Shown one piece after another: positions 48,901-61,979 of a DNA stretch of 64,000 nucleotides. The notes beneath the pieces were generated by a model. That model was not told the origin of the DNA, did not search any database, and worked only from the letters and a program-made list of their open reading frames with translations. Source of the stretch: Albula goreensis (taxonomy: Eukaryota > Chordata > Actinopteri > Albuliformes > Albulidae); contig CM040741.1 of NCBI GenBank assembly GCA_022829145.1, positions 37,370,534-37,434,533 on the forward strand, in the 5' to 3' direction. The first letter of the stretch is position 1, and each line of letters starts with the position of its first letter. A program made the translations under genes and the position numbers.

Positions 48901-50022
48901 TGCAGATGCTGCCAGATTTCTTAAAATATTATCTCCACTTTTAGTAATCTGGACTGGGTTTTGCAATCAGTTCTGCAACCTTCCAACATAGCAATAAAAT
49001 ACATACATCCTCAGCAATACATTTTTAAATTACCAGTATTACTTATAGCATGGCTCAGTTAAATACTTGTCTCAGATAGAACTAATCTGGAGGGAGCTGA
49101 TCTTATTTTCCTGAATAGACAAATAGTATGATGCATAGGTAGTAGTTGGCATTGGCCTCATAACCATGCCATAGTGTACACTAAATCATATACATTTTAA
49201 TATCAAATAAAATTATGCAAGCTGTATTCAATAATCAAGCCATTGGTTGAAAAACGTACATTGCGCGTTGTCCTGGTATGAATCCATTGCACGCTATGGC
49301 AGTATGGGAAAACTTTGTTTCATTAACTGACTTTAGCTTCAAGTAACTGATGGCACATGGAGAAACAGTGGGACACAGTGAGATAATTACTCATTCTTTA
49401 AAGAACATTAATGGGTTTTTTCTTTGCAGTGGTGACAATAGGTGTAACATTTAATTAATTGCCTTTGTTGCCTTGTTCAAATTTTTTTTTGCCTGTTTTC
49501 TGCAACAATGAGCTGTCAAGCTGTGATAGAAAGATTTCTGCCCTCATATAATGATATAACGAGAGCTGCAGACAGCCTGTATAGTTTTCTGATAGGTTTC
49601 CAGAACGCATTAAGCAACCAATTAGTTTTAACCACAGGGTTCATCTGTCTTCGGGCCCAAGTGACTTGTTTTTTATTTCTCCAATCTGAAAGTTGCAAAG
49701 TTTGTTCTGTTGCTATAAAGTCCATAAGTTGACGTAAGTAATTATTGAAAACAAAATCTTGTTTTCATGTACAGCTAAGATTTATATTTTCAGAAACTGA
49801 GGAAGATTCTTACTGATTCTGTTGTTTGCTTTGACCTCAGGTGTTGGTATATCACTGGGCTGTTAGTTTATTATCCATAGGTATTTTTTTTTTATTACAA
49901 ACAGATACAATTAATGTACTGACCCACAAGTGTGAATACTAATAAAATACTCATAAAGAGTGAACAATCCACTCTACACTGAAATTACATAAATTCTTAT
50001 GGTAAAATGTAGAACTTGAAAC

Positions 50023-50024
<2 letters not shown>
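45931..50024. other. Non-coding stretch, no recognised gene
   Basis: AT-rich, apparently single-copy sequence. No frame longer than about 75 codons and no motif of a known protein. Confidence 0.6.
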
Positions 50025-50093
<69 letters not shown>

Positions 50094-50094
50094 G

Positions 50095-50125
<31 letters not shown>
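50025..50125. repeat. (TG)n microsatellite
   Basis: About 100 bp of TG dinucleotides with three interruptions (GCGTG, GCGTG, GTCTG). Confidence 0.97.
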
Positions 50126-50134
50126 AATTGTGAT

Positions 50135-50176
50135 CTATATATATATATATATATATATATATAGATATATATATAC
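50135..50176. repeat. (TA)n microsatellite
   Basis: About 40 bp of TA dinucleotides with one GATA interruption, 10 bp after the TG tract. Together they form a compound microsatellite. Confidence 0.95.
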
Positions 50177-51267
50177 ACTAATACATATAATAGAAGCAAA
50201 AGAATCCATTATTTTTTTCTTGTCAAAATTCAGCTAGTTAATTTTACCAAGCCTGGACAACCACATAATTAAGCAATCTATTTTATTCCTTGACCAAAGA
50301 GAGACAGATAAATTATAGCTTCCACAGAGACAGGCTTATAATGGACATTAACGACAAAAAAGTATCTGGGGTACAGCAGTTAGAGCAGAGATGAAATCAT
50401 ATGGAAAAACAACAGCTACATTAATGGATGAAACTTACTTGCGGTAATCAATAATTTACAATGATTAAATTAGCAAGCAGTTATTACAGCCTCTATAATG
50501 GTTTCTCAGTCCACCGAATTCCCTCAGAATAAATTCCCTCTGCCAAAGTATGTATTTATTTATTATTTTACATATTCCTCAAACAATTCTTAAACATATT
50601 ACTTTAAAATATGTTTTAGAATATGTAACCAAAGGGGAGGTACTTTTGACATACCGCAGGAGGTAAATGTAGATCTGTATGCCAATTTTTTTTTCCTTTT
50701 TTTTGTTCAAATTTTACAATGTCTGCCAATTCACAATCTCACATGAATAGGTTTTATTTCTGCTGTCAATGACCTTGGTGTTTCAAGCTCTTGCATTGAG
50801 AGGCATTCCATCATACGCATTTTATCATGCTCATATCTCAAGAGTTTAGTGCCATCAGAATGTATTTATGTCGACAGGGTCTTGGCTTTGATGCTGTAGG
50901 TTTGCAATTTGGTGCTTGAGCAACCAAGGATGAGAAAGGGAGGTCCAAAGAAAAACACTGTAAAACGCTCATTGTCCACTCACTTTACTTTTATCATTCT
51001 CCAGTATAAAATCAACTCTGAGCTGTCCTCAGAAGAACATTCTGAATGTTATTTCAGTAATATTACATCTGTGTATACAGAAGGTCTTAAACAAAACCAA
51101 TTTTCATTTATTGAATAGAAACTAATTACCATGATTTCACAAGGAGATGTTTCAAGGAGGATGCTCAATTGTGAGGGCATTTATCTGGTGTCAAGGAAAT
51201 TGCTATAAATACTTGCAATGAGATGCTAATTAAGCTAAAATGCACATAGTACATTAAAAAACATTCT
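50177..51267. other. Non-coding stretch, no recognised gene
   Basis: AT-rich with many ATTA and TAAT motifs. The segment at 50280-50560 looks unique and could be a conserved element. No protein recognised. Confidence 0.5.
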
Positions 51268-51577
51268 ATTACAACATTACATTGTAGGCATTTTATGGGA
51301 TTCGTTCATCCAGAGTGACTAACAACTGAAAGTACTAAAAGTCCTAGAGTGGGGTAAAAGTACCAGTAAAGATAGCATAAGCATAGACTTAAATCCTGTG
51401 AACAACCTGTTGAAGGAACAAAAAACATCTGTAACAGCAGCAACAACAGAAAGAACCATAAAAACAGGAAAATTGCAACTAGTAAACTATGGCTAAACAG
51501 AAAAGCTAGGGAGGGACAGGGAGAGGTGCGTACTGAAGAAGTCTTCAGTCTGTGCTTGAAGGTAGACTTTCAGATGT

Positions 51578-52090
51578 TCAGACCTCCTTGGGAAGGTCAT
51601 TCCACCAGTAGGGAGCCAGAACAGTGCAAACGCAAAATGGAGGCGAAAGCAGGCATGCTGATAATGCAGACAGGAGCGAATGGAATGGCGTGTAGAGTTT
51701 GATGATCATCTGGAGATGAGTTCTTGTTGCAGGATGATGGTGACAGGATGGTGTCACCCAGCAAGATGGAGATGTCCAGCAGTGGGGAGGATGGGTTAGG
51801 AAAGAAGATGAGCTCTGTTTTGTCTGGGTTGAGCTTTGGGTGGTGGGTGTCCATCCAGCTCTGGGTGTCCTGCAGGCAAGTAGAGACACGTGTGTTAGGA
51901 GGAGAGATTGAGAAAAAGAGTTGGGCGTCATCAGTGTAGCAATGGTAGTACAGATCATGGGCAGAGATGACAGGGCCAAGCGAATGGTTATAAAGAGGGA
52001 AGAGAAGTGGGCTAAGGACTGAGCCCTGGGGAACTCCCACAACAAGAGGAAAAGGGCACCGCCCCAGGCGACCTGAAAAGAGCAATCAGG
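51578..52090 (-). pseudogene. L2-like reverse transcriptase, copy B, 3' part, broken
   Basis: Minus-strand motifs: SFQVAWGG (about 52080), [20 protein letters not shown] (about 52040), [13 protein letters not shown] (about 51940), [11 protein letters not shown] (about 51830), and WWNDLPKEV near 51600. The catalytic YADD is YTDD here, so the first position after Tyr has changed. Two frames alternate, which shows frameshifts. The C-terminal thumb part seen in copy A (DYCNSLL) is missing, apparently by deletion. Confidence 0.82.
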
Positions 52091-52094
52091 ACAG

Positions 52095-52540
52095 AGCAGT
52101 GTTGGGGAAGCTACTTTGAAAGCATAGCTTTGCAAGCTACCAATTACTTCACAGTGGAAGAGGTTGAACTACAGCAAAGCTGCGTTAGGCAGAAATCTAG
52201 TTTGGTTAACTACAGCAGCTTCTAAAATAGCATGCAACAACTTCTCTGAACATTTGTTGATACATAGCAAAAATCAATACTTTTGACTAATTGACATCTA
52301 ATATGTTCAAATTTGGTTTTAGAAATTCCGATTCAAAACATTAAAAACTATAGCCAAATATTTTTCACAGGTGAGATTACAACCCAGCTTCCTGGAATAC
52401 CCCTGAGACCTAAACCTGTATTAAACAGAACAATCCCACCAGGGCTTTTCACAAGTACAAAATTGTACACAAAGATCAAGTGTGTGGTTGTGGCTGCCTG
52501 ACAAATACATTGCATGGGAATGCCTTTATAGTGGTCACAA
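52095..52540. mobile_element. Nested repeat interrupting L2 copy B
   Basis: This segment starts near GTGTTGGGGAAGCTACTTTG and has no LINE similarity, while LINE protein motifs lie on both sides. The opening resembles the GTGTTGGGxAAGxTACTTT start of a repeat common in fish genomes. No terminal repeats or target duplication were found by eye, so its class is unknown. The LINE segment that should hold FDTVDH is lost at this junction. Confidence 0.45.
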
Positions 52541-52544
52541 TGAA

Positions 52545-53090
52545 AGAAAAATGGGGCAGGTTGTTGAAGCAGCATGTTCAAGGATTTTGGAAAGGAAAGG
52601 CAGTAAGGAAACAGGGTGATAGCTTTGGATAACCGAGGGGTCCATGGTGGGTGTCTTCAGTAGTTGGGTGATGTGAGCCCGCTTGAAGGAGGAGGAAGCA
52701 ACCAGTGGAGTAAATGAGGTGGGTGATGAACAAGAGGATGGCTGGAGTGATAGACTGTAGGAGAGATGAAAGGATGGCAACAAGAGCACAGGTGGTAGGG
52801 CGGTGGGAAAGCAGTAGCCTGGAAACAACAGCGTCTGTAAGAGGGGAGAAAGTGGAGAGAGATGGAGTAGGTGTAGAGAGAGAGGAGGGAGAAAGGGGAG
52901 AGGTAGATGTGAGCAATCTTTGATGAAGATACAAAGTCATTCACAGAAAAGGAGGAGTGCGGTTGGGGAGGAGGGGGGCTGAGGAAAGAATAGAGTTCGC
53001 ACAAAGATTTCTGAAATTTAGATTGAAAGAAATTAGCTTTAACGGAAGCGATAGAAAAGGAGAAAGCAGTAAGGAGAGACTGGTAGGTTT
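52545..53090 (-). pseudogene. L2-like reverse transcriptase, copy B, N-terminal part, broken
   Basis: Read on the minus strand from about 53090: SLLLSPFLSLPLKLISFNLN, LCANSILSSAPLLPN, then in another frame SFSVNDFVSSSKIAHIYLS, and then SSSFKRAHITQLLKTPTMDP followed by SVIQSYHPVSLLPFLSKILE. This order (linker, FxxFFxxKIxxI-like block, LLKKPxLDP, NYRPVSLLPFLSKxLE) is that of L2-clade proteins between endonuclease and reverse transcriptase palm. At least two frameshifts break it. Confidence 0.8.
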
Positions 53091-53109
53091 TGAGATCAGA
53101 TGCAGTCCT

Positions 53110-56100
53110 GGATTTCCTCCACCTCCCTGGATTTTACCCACTCTAAACAAAGTGACAGGCAAGTTCATGTGGCTAGTAAGGCCTGTATGCAAGGGGTATC
53201 AAACCCAGGGTATCAAACTCAAGAAGGCTCAAATATCTATAATTCACATTCAGTCAGCAGCCAGCCATGAAATGGAATGCTGGAAACTCCTGAACTTTCT
53301 CCTGCACCCCTCAGACAGAGTCTTGCATCGTCCCAAATGTAGCAGGAGGAATACAACTCTATACACCAATCTTCCCTGAGGAAGTCAATACATTCATACT
53401 TAGCTGTTAGAAGTGGAAAAACTGATTTAGGTGTTTCCAGAAATACTTGAATGGATCAGACATTTTGACTTATGGATGCAATGGCAATGTCCAGCCCCAG
53501 AAACCTTTGGGTAAATGTTCTTTAGGATGTTTGATTGGAAAATACATTTTGGACAATCAACATTATTGGCATCAACCTTGCATTATTAGGTATGAGTGGA
53601 TCTAAAACATATCTGGGAAATGTGTCTCACAACATTATGGAAACACCAAAACCATCACTGTTCTACCATTTGTGTATTACTTTTCTGTCCACCATCAGAA
53701 CCAGGGATTCACCAATCAGAGATTCACCAAGTGCTAGCCAACTGACTGTAGCATTTTCCCAGTGGTGCAATGGTAACTGAGGAGACTGTAACTGCAAAGC
53801 CCACATGTGTTAATGAAAATTAGGCTAATGGGTAGCTATATTTTACATTTCCCAAAGTTCAGGTGGGTATACTCAGTACCCTCGATGACACCACTGCATT
53901 TGCCAGCAGTGACATCCCTCGACTGAATATTTCAGCTGACAGGTATGTCACCCTTAAACTGCTAGATTTTCTGCCAGCAAGCATCTCGAATTGTCCCTTG
54001 ATTCTACCACTCCTTCATCCTTTGTATTGCAGGATTGAATTTTTGCTGCTGTCAAGGGAATTAAATCAATTTGCTTGTCAGGAATAGTCATTGCTGTGTA
54101 ACTAATCTCATAAGTTCAACCTGTTGGATTGGATCCCAGAAACTTGCTTTGTAATGTCCAGGGTCTGTTAACCAGAGGGTTCAAGACAGTCAGACTAATA
54201 CAATATCACAGTACATAAATTAAAAACAGCCGGCATCATTTTAGCCTCCAATTCCATCACTGAGCAATTCACATGGAGAGCATGTGAACATATTGTGTAT
54301 TAAAACGTTTGTTTTTAGACCTATAATTATGTTCTAAAATAGATTTCAATACACTGCAGGGGCCACATCAATACCATTTGCCTTGTGTTTGAAGTCTTTA
54401 TTTTTCCTAAATGGTTTAGTATAAATGACTAGGTGTCCACACACAATTGTAATAAGTAAAAGCAAATTATAACCTCTCATAACATCTTTCAAAGGGGAAT
54501 TTCACAACACTTTCTCACAGTACACCACAAAGAAAAGAAGGCATTAGTTGTCAGTTGATTGATCTCTGAAGTCCTTAATTGAATATAAAATATTAATTCT
54601 TTGCAAAATGAATATCAGTTGCTGACATGATGTGGCATTAAGAGAGTAAATCTTCCCTCATTATAAATTAAACATGTCTAATTAAAAACAATTAACAACT
54701 TTTTATACGTTAGTGTTTTCTATTAAGGATGAATGAATAGCAGAATTTTAGGGGGAAGTCCAGGACCAGGGTTGAGATTCACAGCTTTAACGTTTCAATG
54801 CAGCCCCCGTTCCCTGTCAAGATTTAAGGACAGCACCGAACTCATAACCTGCAAATACAAAGGACACACTTGGTATTCATTTTCATACACTGCATTATTT
54901 TAGAAACATGAATCAGATTTGACATTTATGACAAGGAATGTTCTGTAGTCACACAGGTATTGGATAGATTTATATGCCACTTACTACAGTATTCATCACA
55001 TGGATTCTGACTCCAAAATGATATTACATTTCAAATGACTATCAATTCCCATTTCAATAAACCTTATAGATTGAGATACAGATGGTGCATAGTATCAAGA
55101 AATTCTCATATAGAGCACATTTACTGCAAGTTTTTCCTTTTTTACATAATTTGTACTGGTATATACTGCAGGTCTATACAATCGCTAAATGTGCTAAAGG
55201 TTAGTTGTGACATGAATTAGCTACTGGCCATTGATTAAGCAGCTTTGAATTCGTTTTCCATAACTATAGACAGTTTGATCACTGCCATATATAACCTGTG
55301 TGTCAGAATTTTCTCTTTTCTCCCTGGGGAAGTTAGTGGGTTGTTGAGAATATTGCACTGGAAGGAGGAAATTCACTCAATTTGTCTTGGGGAGACAATG
55401 CTGGGTTTAATTTATTGGCTTTTTTCACAGGTCAGACCCTGCTGGACCTGGGAAATCTTTGCAGTTGCCACTGATGTTAACCTTGCTCCTCATCACCCTC
55501 TCCACCTTTGAATGTAACTTTTAATTGGAAATGATAGCAGGGAAGTGTTTTCCAGGATGGATCTGATTGTAAATTACAAGGTACTGCTGACAGAACATTG
55601 CAAGCTCCCTACGGACCCGCTGTAGTAATTATTAGTGAGGTCCTTGAAGCTTATGTCTGTGTGCCATCCTGCAAGGTGTCCAACCGTACAAGTGCACAGA
55701 GCTCAGCTCTGTCACAGATTAGATACTGTACGTTATGGAAGGAATACTTTAATTATTTATCTTCATTTTTTATCATTTATATTTTATTTATTTTCACGCA
55801 CACACACACGCACACACACAGACTTTCTGGAGGTGTTATTACATACAGCTGGTGAGTCTGCACTGCAGTGATGCACTCAAAATGATCCAGTTGTTGTTTT
55901 CCTTATTAGGTGCATTGCAGAGTGGCAATCAGAGGGGAGCGTCTCTCGCTGTGCACAGCTGGTAGCTTGCGGGCATGTCACACAATGTTTTTTAGAGCTA
56001 ATGCACTGGTCTCAACTCTAGACCCTTTTTCAGAGATTTCCATTTCTGGACTTATCAAGCATTCATGCAGAGTCTAATTGCCATTGGCTCTCATTGTTAT

Positions 56101-57540
56101 TTTAAAATTGTAATTCTGATTCATTGCACATGCCAACGAGTGAAAAACTAAACATCCCATTGTAAAATTTATAATTGAACCAGTTTAAAACAAAGATTAT
56201 AAAGATCTCAAATATTACAGTCAACTGGTAACAATGTTTTTTTATCTGTTGGGTTTCTGTTAGTGGAGAGCACAATAATATTAAAATTGTTTATAAAAAT
56301 TATGTTGAGCCATGCTGTCACCTCTAGAAAGTATGGTTAAATAATCAGCTTTCAAGACTGGAAAAAAAGTATTTTCCATTTTAAATAATCAGTTTTATTA
56401 TTCTCATCCAATACCTCTTCACTATGGGTCAATGACTGAAGAGCAAGTTCTGGCAAGTTTTATCTTTTTTTAATTCATTAAAGGCTTAGAAATTTCCCTC
56501 CTTTAATTCACCATGTGGCTGGCAGTTTTGTTGTAACCAATCAACCATGGTATTAGCTTTCTGTGTTAAAATATACAGTTAAAAAAGACAATGCACAGGA
56601 GGCTCGCATGGTAACACAAAGCATTTACCTACACGTATTGCCGGTATGTCTCGCTGAGTTAAAGCTGACAGATTTGACAGCTCTGAGCTGTTTGTCATCA
56701 GCCATGCAATAAAGGCATTTCATTATACTGCCATTTTGATTGGCCTAAATATTTTTTGGTTCTTCAAAAAATGATGGGCCACACAAATTATCAAGCCTGT
56801 TGGATTTATCAAACACAGCATTTTTGTCCCCCCATGCACCTGTTCATAAATACAAGTCGATTGTAAATGAGAGGAAAAGTCACAGTAGCTGTGATTAGCA
56901 CAAATGCACACCCCTAAAATGCCATATAAATAACTTATAATTCGATTGCATGCAGAGTAAGGAGATGGCCGAGAAAAGATGAAAGGAAGAAACTGGAAGT
57001 GGAGATCAAAGTTCTATTCCAGATTCTTAAACTGTGCCACTGAAATATATGCAAAAAGAATTAACCTTTTTGTCATTGGTGAGGCTAATGTTCATTGCTG
57101 CCACTGCGTTGAAAAAATAAGCAAGATAAAGACAAAATAGTAGTCCACAAGAAATGATCTCTGTAATGTCAATTTACAACTCCAAAGACCAGGTAACCTT
57201 GAAAGACAAGACAAAAGTGATGTGATTTTTTTAAAAAAATAATAATTTTCCACTAATCCACACAAATGACTGACACGCACCTGAATCTGTGGATGTGGAA
57301 ATGTCTCATTTCGTAAACAGGTGCACCTTGATTTTTTGTAAGTTAGTAAACAAGGGCATTTGCCTCCCTTTACCCTACATATTAGTCACAATTTTAGAGG
57401 GTCTTGTGAAGAGATGACGGTTTTTCATTTCTGTTGTTAGGCGTAGTGTGAGAAGAGGGGGAGGTAATTAGCTTGCAGTTGACGACTGCCGAAAGAGCCC
57501 TACTCAGTTTATCTCATGCCCTTTCCATCTTCCTTAACAG
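53110..57540. other. Non-coding stretch, no recognised gene
   Basis: AT-rich, apparently single-copy sequence. A short CA tract lies at about 55797-55820. Segments at 54580-54720 and 55560-55700 look unique and could be conserved elements. No protein family recognised. Confidence 0.55.
55797..55820. repeat. Short (CA)n tract
   Basis: CACGCACACACACACGCACA and flanking CA units, with CpG interruptions. Confidence 0.85.
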
Positions 57541-57583
57541 TGTAAACAGCTGCAGAGGCGACGGAGACTGCAAAGGAAATGAA

Positions 57584-57653
57584 GGTGGGGTGAGTGTTGG
57601 TGGGTGGATGGGTGGTTGGGGGGATACTGGTGGGGTTGGAAATGGGGGAGGAG
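57584..57653 (+). repeat. G-rich run with quadruplex potential
   Basis: GGTGGGGTGAGTGTTGGTGG then GTGGATGGGTGGTTGGGGGG and on to GAAATGGGGGAGGAG. At least six runs of three or more G occur within 70 bases, enough for an intramolecular G-quadruplex. Just before it (57541-57584) is a short CpG-bearing segment with an acceptor-like CCTTAACAG. Confidence 0.7.
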
Positions 57654-57659
57654 ATATTC

Positions 57660-60600
57660 AACACTGAAAAACTACCGTAGGGAAATTCAAGAAAATCAGA
57701 CTGACAGAGCTGTTCATTTGGCTTCAGTCCTCCCCAGTAGGGTACCATGGTAATGTTAGGCAGAAGTTATTAGGCATGATGAGAGCTATTTTCTCAACAT
57801 TTTCAATGTTGCCTTCAAGAGTAGATGAAGGCGATTCACTAAGGGAATTTGTTCTTGAATGTATGTTGGTCATCAAGCTGTGCTGTTATTGTGTTTGCAT
57901 GCCAAACCAACTGCCAACAATGTACGTACAATGCTATATGTGTCGTATAGCTCACACAAGGGGAACCAGGATAAGGGAGATTTAGTAGTTGAGGAACAAC
58001 TGCATTTGATTTTTAGCACCACAGTGATATGTAATGTTTAATTAACCCTGCAAAATCCAGATAAGGCGCTGTGAAATGGATTCAAAAGCATGTGCAAGTA
58101 GTATGGGAATCTCAAGAAAAATAAAACTTCAACTTACTGATCAGGTAATAGACACCATGACCAACGAAGCACAGCTTCATAATGCCACACTGCTGCTTAG
58201 ACATTAAACTCCAATCGAAAGGAGAAGGTTTTGGAGTGACATCATGTTCAATTAATTTATTAGGCGTAGGGTAACCAAAGGAACAGTGGGGGATGTGAAA
58301 AAAATGTGTTAGCCTTCATACAGAAAAGATTTCCTACAACATAATACTGGAAAAAGACACAGCTGTGGTCCAACAATGGAAAGAATATTAACATCGGTTG
58401 GTACAAGGTTTTTACAACAACCTAACACATTCCACTTGTTCCACCTTCTTGCTTTCTGTAGGCAGAGCTACTCCTGAAAACAAAGCTGTTGTGATGTCAC
58501 ACGTGTTTTCTTTGTGTTTTCTATTTCAGAACATGTGTTACGTTGTGTGATGGACCCACACAACTGTCCTTTTAAAAGATTAAGGTGCAAAGACACATAC
58601 AGTTAACAGCAACTTCATCATAACCAACAGAGGATTTAATATTTGGGTGCGTGGCTCAAGTTCCTCAAGGAGTGTGATTATCCTGTGACTGTGTAACCTA
58701 TATTGTGTCACTATTTGCTGTCCAGTTAACTGAAAGAGGGTAATTCTTGGATGTAATAAGAGAGATCAACTTATTAACATGCCTTCCATAGTGAGAACTA
58801 TGGTATGTATCAGTGCAAAATTTCAGCCTGCTTTCATAAATCGTAAAAATTCCCACACAAAGAGGAGAGTTGCAATTACTGTAAGGTTTAATAAATTAGT
58901 GGAACTTCTTAACTGCCATGATTTGAAAAATGTCCAGCATGTTTTACCGCCTGCACCTCAGGTATACATTAGCATGAACACGTTTTACTAGGAATCAAGG
59001 GGAAACTTGCAAAGTGATGTAGTTCTTATGCAAATTCTTAATAGTGATTTTCACCTATTGCGACTGTCTAGTAATATTGCACGTAAATATCGAGATGGTT
59101 TAGCAGCTGCTTTTACACCTGAAAAGCAGCCATAATCCTTTAGTAATTCTCGTCTACAGTGTTTAGATGGATGACAATGCCATCATTTATTAGTAATATA
59201 TAGTATGTACACTGACTATTTAAGAATCCAAATAATGCATTCGTACAATGTGATTCTGCGCAAGTGTAATTGCCTTCAATAAAGAAAAATCAAGACAAAC
59301 CAATTATCAGCTTATCTGAAATATCTTTTAAAATGGAAAAGGTATGAGGTTTGGAATCTGCAACTAAGTTATGGTTTCCCAGGTGTCTTCACTAACTGTT
59401 CATATTATGCAAAAAGCTTCAGAATCAATTGAACCACAGAAAATCATGCAATGAAATTGTTCAATAATGCCCTGTCTGTTATGAAGGGACTCACTGATGT
59501 CATATTCTGGTAATGCTTTTCAGAATGTGAGTGCACATACATGAATAACATTGGTGAATAATCAATACACATGAATATTTGAAACTGGCAGGTAAAATTG
59601 ATTAAAAGGCGGATGGAACGGTGGTGACAAATGACCACTGGACAACCCCTCGTCCCACATTAAGCTGTATTTTTAAATAAGATTTTGTATTTTCTCCCTC
59701 CTAAATCAACATGTGTACTGTAACTAGCCCTACCATGAACCTCCCCACAGACCCAGAATGACATATGTTAGCTGATTCAAATGGCAGCTATCCTTAGCTA
59801 TTTTTCACACTACACATGAGACAATACTTGCTTATTACCAAAGCTCCTAGAGGAACACAGAGTCTACATTAAGCTACTGACCCTTCAGGCACCTGGCCCG
59901 CAAGGAGATGTCACTAGAGAGTGATAAGACTAAAGAGTTTAACCAGATTACCCCACAATTTACCCCGGCAAGACGGAGGCAATTGTTGCCTCACAGATGC
60001 CAAAGTCCATCCTTAACCAGTAATAGCTTGAGAATTGCGAATAAATACTTTTCATTCTTCATCAAAGCGTTCTCCTGTTAACTTATACAATACATTAGAG
60101 ATAAATTACCTCATTAACTACCAAACTACCTTACAGGGTCAAAAAGGTCAGCAAAAAAAAAATCTTGCCGGCATTCACATACTAATGTCAGAGCTGCCTG
60201 CGGTATATAAATAAGTTCCATTCAGCGGAATGAAAGAATGTAGTCGCTGCATTTATTGGAGCTGTGCTGCTTCATACCGTAAGCAACAAAATAATTGAAC
60301 ACTGCTTCATTTTTTTCTGCCCCTGTTGTAATATCCAGCTAACCTGTGAATGTGGGTGGAATGGAACTATCACGTCTAGCATTGACATTTGTAACTTGAC
60401 TCAGCCCCCAGTAACCTGGTCTATTGCCCCTTGAGGCTGTTAGCAGTAAGATTTTTCTCCCCATTTTTTCTAATTGGCATTAATTGGCATTAAAGCCAAT
60501 AAACTCCTAGAGCACATGAATGTATTAAAAACACCAGAAACACCCAACACCTGACTACCCTTCCTTTAAATGTATACTGGACAAAAATGACCGTTTTTTT

Positions 60601-61979
60601 GTATCTCTACAAAATTTGATTTGTTTCTAGATAAAAATGATTCCTCTACTTTCCACTGTCCTCCAATCTTTTGTACTGCTTTTTTTTTTGAAAGGCAATA
60701 ATAATTCCTCTCTTGAGTTCCTCAAATTGATTTAAAAATGTTCCACCTTGCTTTAGCATTCTAAATGCTTTTGGCAATTTTTTTTTTTTTTTACGTTTGG
60801 CAAAAAAATCTTTTTAAGACACAAAAAGAAGATTGTGTCCAAGAATTTTATAATTACGACATTAGTTCTGGACAGCACATTGAGTGAAGGATCAGGGTTG
60901 CTTCACCCAATGTTTTTTCAGAGTCACATTGTAAAGAGGGCATCTTGTTTACTCATGACACTACTTAAAATTTTGCAAGGCTTCAAAAGCAATAATTATT
61001 TTTTTCATCATAACTATGGAAAATGAATTGATTTCAACACCTTTACGTAACAAAACTTGGCAATGCATCAAAGGTTTCCACAACAGCAAGCCACTTCTTC
61101 TTTGCTGTCTCTGTTGTTTTTATATATTTACTGTATTTATGAGTATAAACTCGAGGCATGGTATGCAACTGTGCATTTACTGAATAGAACATGTGCATTG
61201 TAATGATAGAATTTTGGATTACAAGCATGAAGCTGTTATGGGGCATAAAATGACCCAAATAACATTACCTCAAAGCTATGTTTGCGTACGTATTATGTCA
61301 CCCATTTTACAATTAGGTTATGCAGATCAAAAAGCAGCAAGTTACTTGTGACAACTCCAGGGATTAACTCCTCACCTGCCACGGCTCCCGAAAAGATTAG
61401 CATCACCTGTTTACTGATCATTTACTCTTTCCATGTTTCCTACAATCAGTTTCACCTCCCTTATTCTCATCGTGGACTCTCTCTCTTGTTTGACAGGATC
61501 CTTAGTTCCGCACACCTGTGTGTGTATGAGGAAAGATCTTTCCATTAAAAGCAAAACCAGCTTCCACCACCTGTCTAATAAAGATCGGTTATACTGCTAG
61601 CCTAGCTTTGAATAACTGAATTTACCACCAGATGAATTAGTTAAATGAAATAAAAACTTTTAAAGCAATAAAGTGAACCTTAACGGCTTTGGTTGCTTAG
61701 TAGAAATCAACTGTACACCACACTGTTGAATGGATTAAATGTTTTACAATACTGAATATAGCATATGAAAAATACTGAACTTGAACAGGGCATTGATGTT
61801 TTGTTCTTTCTGCTTCAGGTTCAAGTTTCTAATAAAAGGTATCTAATGTGCAGATGCATATATATTTGTCAGGTGTTAGAAGTGGACATAGTCCAGACCT
61901 CTCACCAAACCAGTTTCACCACCCTTTGCGATCCGTTCACCACTAGGACACCAGGACAAGGCAGGTGAACGCAACTTAA
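57660..61979. other. Non-coding stretch, no recognised gene
   Basis: AT-rich, with T runs at about 60680 and 60779-60792. No protein family, SINE or transposon end recognised. Confidence 0.55.

Larger units (their letters stand above)
51268..53100 (-). mobile_element. L2-type LINE, copy B, with a nested repeat
   Basis: Same orientation and family type as copy A. The 3' tail lies at about 51268-51320 (TTACAACATTACATTGTAGG on the plus strand). Reverse transcriptase remnants run from about 51550 to 52090. A different sequence occupies 52095-52540, and LINE protein remnants resume at 52545-53090, so the element was broken by an insertion with some loss of sequence. The 5' limit near 53100 is approximate. 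Some sequence up to 53340 could also belong to it. Compared with copy A, this copy reaches further towards the endonuclease linker. Confidence 0.78.

Noticed and set aside
49951-50237. Open frames over the (TG)n and (TA)n tracts on both strands
   Set aside because: They are microsatellite artefacts.
52714-52923. Plus-strand open frame rich in Arg, Glu and Gly
   Set aside because: It is antisense to the L2 copy B protein remnant.
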